A stretch of DNA of 56,984 nt from Niallia nealsonii. Its GTDB lineage: Bacteria > Bacillota > Bacilli > Bacillales > Cytobacillaceae. Every line of letters starts with the position of its first letter. Within the stretch, counting starts at the first letter, position 1. The stretch is from positions 1 through 56,984 of the forward strand of contig NZ_PISE01000041.1 of NCBI RefSeq assembly GCF_002835805.1, written 5' to 3'. The notes beneath the pieces are model-generated. The model saw nothing but the letters and a program-made list of their open reading frames with translations. It was not told the DNA's origin and did no database searches. The position numbers were made by a program, and so were the translations under genes. Shown piece by piece: positions 51,139-56,984 of the stretch.

Positions 51139-52014
51139 ATGTATATATACTTAAATGGACAAATCGTAAAGCAGGAAGAAGCAGTAATTTCTCCTTTTGA
51201 TCATGGGTTTATGTATGGATTAGGGTTGTTTGAAACATTTCGTATTTATGAAGGACATCCATTTTTATTAGACGATCATATAAGTCGATTAAATGAAGGG
51301 TTGCAGCTTTTAAATATTAATAAAGCTTTTAAGCGTGTAGAAGTAGTGAAGCTGTTAGATGATTTATTAAAAGCGAATATGTTAACGAATGCCTATATTC
51401 GTTTTAATGTTTCGGCAGGGAGTGGTGCAATTGGTTTGCAAACGGTCCCCTATACGAATCCTACTGTAATCATTTATATCAAACCATTAGAAAACCGGAG
51501 AGGCATAATCGAAAAAAGGGGACAAATAGTAACTGTACCTCGCAATACACCAGAAGGTAAAGAAAGATTAAAATCACATCATTATCTCAACAATGTTTTT
51601 GCTAAAAGAGAAGTAGGAGATGTGTTAGATATAGAGGGGATTTTTCTAACGAAGGACAAGTTTGTAGCGGAAGGAATCACTTCTAATTTGTTCTGGGTAA
51701 AGAATGATACATTATACACTCCTTGTTTACGTACAGGTATTTTAAATGGGATTACAAGAAGATTCATCATTTCTCTTGCGAAGGAGAAGGGGGTAAAGGT
51801 AGAAGAGGATTTTTATTCTGTAGAGCACTTACTAGAGGCGGAAGAAGTATTTGCGACAAATTCTATTCAAGAAATCGTTGTATTGGGACGTATTGATTCC
51901 CATTGTTTTAAGGGAGAAAATGGTGAGATAACCAGAATGCTTCATAAAGCATATCAGCAGTGCACTAGTTCGTTATGGACAATGAAAGAGATAGGAGGAA
52001 TTTATGGTGAGTGA
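51139..52014 (+). CDS. pabC: Aminodeoxychorismate lyase
   Basis: A 291-residue fold-type-IV PLP enzyme converting aminodeoxychorismate to p-aminobenzoate and pyruvate. FDHGFMYGLGLFETFR and the LKSHHYLNN segment, with the probable PLP lysine, mark the family; EGITSNLFW lies in the C-terminal half. ATG 51139, 4 nt after pabA, with only a weak GAGAGTGA ribosome site, so coupling to pabA translation is likely. It overlaps folP by 11 nt. Confidence 0.93.
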   Translation: MYIYLNGQIVKQEEAVISPFDHGFMYGLGLFETFRIYEGHPFLLDDHISRLNEGLQLLNINKAFKRVEVVKLLDDLLKANMLTNAYIRFNVSAGSGAIGLQTVPYTNPTVIIYIKPLENRRGIIEKRGQIVTVPRNTPEGKERLKSHHYLNNVFAKREVGDVLDIEGIFLTKDKFVAEGITSNLFWVKNDTLYTPCLRTGILNGITRRFIISLAKEKGVKVEEDFYSVEHLLEAEEVFATNSIQEIVVLGRIDSHCFKGENGEITRMLHKAYQQCTSSLWTMKEIGGIYGE

Positions 52015-52843
52015 TAAAACGGTAAAATGTGGCCCCTACAAGCTTGATTATAAAAATAAAACGTTGATTATGGGGATATTGAATGTTAATCCAGACTCCT
52101 TTTCTGATGGAGGAAAATACAACAGAAGAGATCATGCTTTAAAACATGCAATCGATATGATTGAAAATGGTGCGGATATCATTGATATTGGTGGTGAATC
52201 CACAAGACCAGGGTATGTAGAAATTTCGATAGAAGAGGAATTAGAAAGGATAATACCTATTATTGAGGCGATTTCTAAGGAAATAGATATTCCGATTTCT
52301 ATTGATACGTATAAAGGTCGTGTTGCCGAGGAAGCATTAACAGCAGGTGCCCATATTATAAATGATATTTGGGGAGTCAAAAAAGATCCGTTAATGGCCA
52401 GTATCGCTGCAGAAAAAAAAGTACCCATTATTTTAATGCATAATAGAGAGAAGCAGGAGTATAAAAACTTTATCGAGGATGTATTAGCAGATATTGCAGA
52501 AAGCATCCAAATTGCAAAAAATGCAGGGATTTCCGAGTCTAATATTATTCTAGATCCGGGCATAGGTTTTGCTAAAAATCTTCAGCAAAATCTTGAAATG
52601 ATGAGGAGTTTAGATAAGTTAGTAGAACTAGGCTATCCTGTTTTACTTGGTACTTCAAAAAAATCAATGATTGGAAATGTATTGGATTTGCCAATAGCTG
52701 AAAGAATGGAAGGAACAGGAGCAACAGTTTGCTTTGGAATACAAAAGGGATGCCAAATAGTACGTGTGCACGATGTGAAAGAAATGGCAAGAATGACCCG
52801 TATGATGGATGCGCTAATGGGGAGAGGTGAATATAGTGGATAA
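52004..52843 (+). CDS. folP: Dihydropteroate synthase
   Basis: A 279-residue TIM-barrel enzyme joining p-aminobenzoate to dihydropterin pyrophosphate; sulfonamide target. Conserved loops: GILNVNPDSFSDGG, DIGGESTRPG, ISIDTYKG, LDPGIGFAKN and TSKKSMIG. ATAGGAGGA lies inside pabC upstream of the ATG. It overlaps folB slightly. Called sul in B. subtilis. Confidence 0.97.
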   Translation: MVSDKTVKCGPYKLDYKNKTLIMGILNVNPDSFSDGGKYNRRDHALKHAIDMIENGADIIDIGGESTRPGYVEISIEEELERIIPIIEAISKEIDIPISIDTYKGRVAEEALTAGAHIINDIWGVKKDPLMASIAAEKKVPIILMHNREKQEYKNFIEDVLADIAESIQIAKNAGISESNIILDPGIGFAKNLQQNLEMMRSLDKLVELGYPVLLGTSKKSMIGNVLDLPIAERMEGTGATVCFGIQKGCQIVRVHDVKEMARMTRMMDALMGRGEYSG

Positions 52844-53198
52844 GATACGCTTAACGAAAATGGAGTTTTACGGATATCACGGGGTTTTTCCAGAAGAAAA
52901 TAAACTAGGCCAGCGTTTTGTTATAGATTTAGAAGTAGAAGTAGATTTAAAGGAAGCGGGTGAAAGTGACAATTTAGAGCACTCGGTTAATTACGGCCAG
53001 CTTTATTTTGATGTAAAAGAAATAGTGGAAGGGAAACCTTTTCAGCTTATTGAAGCACTAGCTGAAAGAATTGCACAAAAACTTTTGTTTACCTATAATC
53101 GAATTGAAAGTATACGTGTTGCAGTTATTAAACCAGATCCCCCGATACCAGGTCATTATCAATCGGTATCTGTTGAGATTTTTAGGAGAAGACAATGA
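52836..53198 (+). CDS. folB: Dihydroneopterin aldolase
   Basis: A 120-residue enzyme cleaving dihydroneopterin. MEFYGYHGVFPEENKLGQRF, the catalytic Lys of VIKPDPPIPGHYQSV, and NLEHSVNYG are typical. GTG 52836 is chosen (GGAGAGGTGA upstream; length equal to the B. subtilis protein); GTG 52827 lies within the ribosome site. Starts inside the end of folP and overlaps folK by 4 nt. Confidence 0.95.
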   Translation: MDKIRLTKMEFYGYHGVFPEENKLGQRFVIDLEVEVDLKEAGESDNLEHSVNYGQLYFDVKEIVEGKPFQLIEALAERIAQKLLFTYNRIESIRVAVIKPDPPIPGHYQSVSVEIFRRRQ

Positions 53199-53725
53199 GA
53201 AATAAAGCTTATATTTCATTGGGATCTAATATTGGTAATCGAGTGGAATACTTACATGAAGCGGTGCGCATGTTGGATGGTCAGGAAAAAATTAAGCTGG
53301 TAAGTATTTCATCTATTTATGAAACGGATCCTGTTGGTTATGTAGAACAAGATCCTTTTTTAAATATTGTTTTAGAGGTGCGCACATCTTTATCTCCACT
53401 TGATTTATTACATGTATGTCAGTCGGTGGAAAATGAGTTAGGAAGAAAAAGGGTAATAAGGTGGGGGCCGAGGACGATAGACCTTGACATTCTATTGTAT
53501 AATCATGAAAATATAGAATCAGAGAAACTAAACATTCCACATCCAAGAATAGAAGAAAGAGCGTTTGTTATGATTCCTTTACTGGAAATCGCTCCAACAA
53601 TACAACTACCGAATAAATCAATGCCTTTAATAGAAAGCAACGAGTTTTTGCAGGGTAAAGAAGGAGTAAGGATATGGAGACGACAGAAAAATGGGGAAGA
53701 CGTATTCGAGCTTTTCGAAAATTAA
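53195..53725 (+). CDS. folK: 2-amino-4-hydroxy-6-hydroxymethyldihydropteridine pyrophosphokinase
   Basis: A 176-residue HPPK. ISLGSNIGNR at the N terminus, and the metal-binding GPRTIDLDILLY and HPRIEERAFV are the hallmark motifs. ATG overlaps the folB stop (ATGA). Its 3' end overlaps yazB by 52 nt. Confidence 0.96.
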   Translation: MRNKAYISLGSNIGNRVEYLHEAVRMLDGQEKIKLVSISSIYETDPVGYVEQDPFLNIVLEVRTSLSPLDLLHVCQSVENELGRKRVIRWGPRTIDLDILLYNHENIESEKLNIPHPRIEERAFVMIPLLEIAPTIQLPNKSMPLIESNEFLQGKEGVRIWRRQKNGEDVFELFEN

Positions 53726-53886
53726 AAGGGTATACCCAAGAGGGGCTAGCCAAAAAAATTCTTGTATCTGTTTCTATTCTCGGTGAAATTGAGCGGGGAA
53801 ACAGGATTCCATCAGAGGATATGATAAATTTAATTGTGAAAGCTTTAAAAATAACGAGAAAAGATTTAGATCCTGATTCTAAATAA
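53674..53886 (+). CDS. yazB: Small XRE-family helix-turn-helix protein YazB
   Basis: A 70-residue protein that is almost entirely a Cro/CI-type HTH (GRRIRAFRKLKGYTQEGLAKKI...SILGEIERG). It begins 52 nt inside folK, with AGGAGTAAGG upstream. Conserved at this place in B. subtilis; target unknown. Its position suggests a regulator of, or coupled to, the folate/dusB genes, but that is inference. Confidence 0.9.
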   Translation: METTEKWGRRIRAFRKLKGYTQEGLAKKILVSVSILGEIERGNRIPSEDMINLIVKALKITRKDLDPDSK

Positions 53887-53915
53887 ATCATAATTTAATG
53901 GAGGAGGTAAGTGTA

Positions 53916-54908
53916 TTGTTCAAAATAGGCAATGTTGAAATGAAGAATAGAGTGGTTCTTGCACCAATGGCTGGAATCTGTAATTCAGCATTCCGTTTAA
54001 CAGTGAAAGAGTTCGGTGCAGGACTAGTATGTGCGGAAATGATAAGTGATAAAGGAATTGTTTTAAAAAATAAAAAAACAATGAATATGCTGTATATTGA
54101 TGAAAGAGAAAATCCATTAAGTCTGCAAATATTTGGTGGGGAAAGAGAGACTTTGGTGGAAGCCGCTAAGTTTGTTGATAAAAATACAAATGCGGATATC
54201 ATTGATATTAATATGGGCTGCCCTGTGCCAAAGATTACGAAATGTGATGCAGGAGCAAAATGGCTATTAGATCCAAATAAAATTTATGAGATGGTTTCAG
54301 CAGTTGTGGAGGCAGTTGATAAGCCAGTTACAGTTAAAATGCGCATGGGTTGGGATGAAGAACATATTTATGCAATCAAAAATGCACAAGCAGTGGAACG
54401 TGCAGGAGGAAGTGCGGTATCTCTTCATGGTCGTACACGTGTGCAAATGTATGAAGGAAAGGCGAATTGGGATATTATTCGTGAAGTGAAACAATCCATT
54501 AATATACCATTAATCGGTAATGGAGATGTGCAAACACCACAAGATGCAAAAAGAATGCTTGAGGAGACAGGCTGTGATGCTGTAATGATCGGAAGAGCGG
54601 CATTAGGAAATCCTTGGATGATCTATCGCACAGTAAATTATTTGGAAACGGGCGAATTGATGGGAGAACCATCGGTGCGAGAAAAAATAGAGGTTTGCAA
54701 ACTTCATCTCGATCGTTTAATTGCTTTAAAAAATGAAAATGTTGCGGTACGAGAAATGAGAAAGCATGCTGCTTGGTATTTAAAAGGGATAAGAGGAAAT
54801 GCAAAAGCTCGCAATGAAGTTAATCAATGCGAAACAAGAGAACAGCTAGTTACCTTGTTAGATAGTCTTGTAATAGAAGTAGAGCAAAAGGCAATTCAAG
54901 TAGGATAA
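53916..54908 (+). CDS. dusB: tRNA-dihydrouridine synthase (DusB-type, YacF)
   Basis: A 330-residue FMN enzyme reducing uridines in tRNA. LAPMAGICNSAFR, the catalytic Cys of NMGCPVPKITK (about residue 98), VKMRMGW and GNGDV are typical. TTG 53916 is the start: GGAGGAGGTAAG precedes it and the N terminus MFKIG matches B. subtilis; ATG 53898 lies inside that ribosome site. A terminator follows. Confidence 0.95.
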   Translation: MFKIGNVEMKNRVVLAPMAGICNSAFRLTVKEFGAGLVCAEMISDKGIVLKNKKTMNMLYIDERENPLSLQIFGGERETLVEAAKFVDKNTNADIIDINMGCPVPKITKCDAGAKWLLDPNKIYEMVSAVVEAVDKPVTVKMRMGWDEEHIYAIKNAQAVERAGGSAVSLHGRTRVQMYEGKANWDIIREVKQSINIPLIGNGDVQTPQDAKRMLEETGCDAVMIGRAALGNPWMIYRTVNYLETGELMGEPSVREKIEVCKLHLDRLIALKNENVAVREMRKHAAWYLKGIRGNAKARNEVNQCETREQLVTLLDSLVIEVEQKAIQVG

Positions 54909-54954
54909 CTTTGACTTTTACTAGGTTCTTTTTTATAATATGTTTTGAAAATCA

Positions 54955-54988
54955 GCTGTCGGTGAAAAATCTGGCAGTTTTTTTTCTT
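54955..54988 (+). terminator. Terminator after dusB
   Basis: CTGTCGG (54955-54961) pairs with CTGGCAG (54971-54977) through two G-U pairs, followed by eight T. Confidence 0.75.
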
Positions 54989-55092
54989 TTTTAGTGTCTG
55001 TAATCGTGACATTGTGTAGAATAATAAAGTATGTATAAAAATTTACGATTCCTTTTTTAGGTGATCATACATAAAAAAGATGTTGGAGATGA

Positions 55093-56583
<1,491 letters not shown>

Positions 56584-56588
56584 TAAAG

Positions 56589-56627
56589 AGAGCTGGGCGT
56601 TTGATAATGCGCTCGGCTCTTCTTTTT
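56589..56627 (+). terminator. Terminator after lysS
   Basis: AGAGCTGGGCG (56589-56599) pairs with CGCTCGGCTCT (56610-56620) with two G-U pairs, T-rich tail. Confidence 0.85.
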
Positions 56628-56753
56628 ATATAGGAGTGATATTTTCCAACTAATTCTAGGGTATTTTTAATTAGATTGGAGATTAGTGGTAATGTTGCTT
56701 TAGGGAATATATCGCAATTGAATTATCAGAATAATTTTTCTTTTAAAAAGTAG

Positions 56754-56867
56754 TTGCATAGATTTGGCTGAAATGGTATATTATTATCTGTTGCTAAGGT
56801 AACTTAGTAACTAACTAAAAAAACTTTTTAAAAAAATGTTGACTCGGTAATCGGTATTTGATATCAT
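56754..56867 (+). promoter_or_regulatory. Tandem rRNA-operon promoters P1 and P2
   Basis: P1: TTGCAT (56754-56759), 17-nt spacer, TATATT (56777-56782). P2: TTGACT (56839-56844), 17-nt spacer, TATCAT (56862-56867). About 85 nt apart, as in Bacillus rrn operons. The 16S gene itself is beyond the right edge. Confidence 0.8.
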
Positions 56868-56984
56868 TAAAAAGTCGCCGATGACGACGAAATAATATTG
56901 CTCTTTGAAAACTGAACAAACAAAACGTCAACAATAAACGTTTTTTATAACTTCTGTTATAAAAACGAAACAACAAGTAATACA
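56868..56984 (+). other. rRNA operon leader with boxA antitermination site
   Basis: TGCTCTTTGAAAA (56899-56911) is the boxA-containing leader sequence of Bacillus rrn operons. A hairpin CGTTTTTTATAAC/GTTATAAAAACG (about 56939-56966) follows. No 16S sequence is reached before the window ends. Confidence 0.85.

Overview
This window is an origin-proximal stretch of a low-GC, endospore-forming Bacillaceae chromosome. Gene order is almost that of Bacillus subtilis from csfB (gin) to lysS. The evidence is the unbroken run of recognisable orthologues (gin, yaaO, tmk, darA, holB, ricT, yabA, metS, rnmV, rsmA, veg, sspF, ispE, purR, spoVG, glmU, prs, pth, fin, mfd, spoVT, divIC, spoIIE, tilS, hpt, ftsH, coaX, hslO, cysK, the pab/fol genes, dusB, lysS), frequent TTG/GTG starts, strong AGGAGG ribosome sites and many sporulation genes. 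I cannot name the species from the sequence.

Layout. 1-8,000: gin on the minus strand, then a parS site and the yaaO-tmk and darA-yaaR-holB-ricT-yabA-trmN6-yazA-rsmI genes, ending against convergent abrB. 8,265-17,030: abrB control region, metS, tatD, yabE, rnmV-rsmA, yabG, veg, sspF. 17,500-25,300: ispE, purR-ridA-spoVG, glmU-prs, rplY(ctc), pth, fin. 25,786-36,412: mfd, spoVT, a structured mobile-element-like insertion, then yabM-yabN-rqcP, yabPQ-divIC and yabR. 36,514-41,400: a minus-strand tRNA-Met(CAT), spoIIE, yabS, yabT. 41,700-48,993: tilS-hpt-ftsH, a MITE-like repeat, coaX-hslO, cysK. 49,144-56,583: the folate operon pabB-pabA-pabC-folP-folB-folK-yazB-dusB and lysS. The right edge holds the tandem promoters and boxA leader of an rRNA operon whose 16S gene lies beyond the window.

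How it works together. The genes serve DNA replication and repair (tmk, holB, yabA, mfd), translation and rRNA/tRNA maturation (metS, lysS, rsmI, trmN6, rnmV, rsmA, tilS, dusB, pth, rqcP), cell-wall and nucleotide precursors (glmU, prs, ispE, hpt, purR), folate and cysteine synthesis, and sporulation. Promoter-like sequences for SigA, SigA plus Spo0A, SigH, SigF, SigE, SigG, SigK and SigB can all be read upstream of the matching genes, so the spore-development programme is visible in one region.

The least ordinary parts are two insertions in an otherwise conserved backbone. One is a ~375-bp structured, ORF-less element between spoVT and yabM that resembles the guide-RNA (omega RNA) part of an IS200/IS605- or IscB-type element. 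The other is a 232-bp element with inverted ends and a 6-bp direct repeat between ftsH and coaX. Product calls rest on family recognition from memory, with no database search. Promoter calls are motif matches only.
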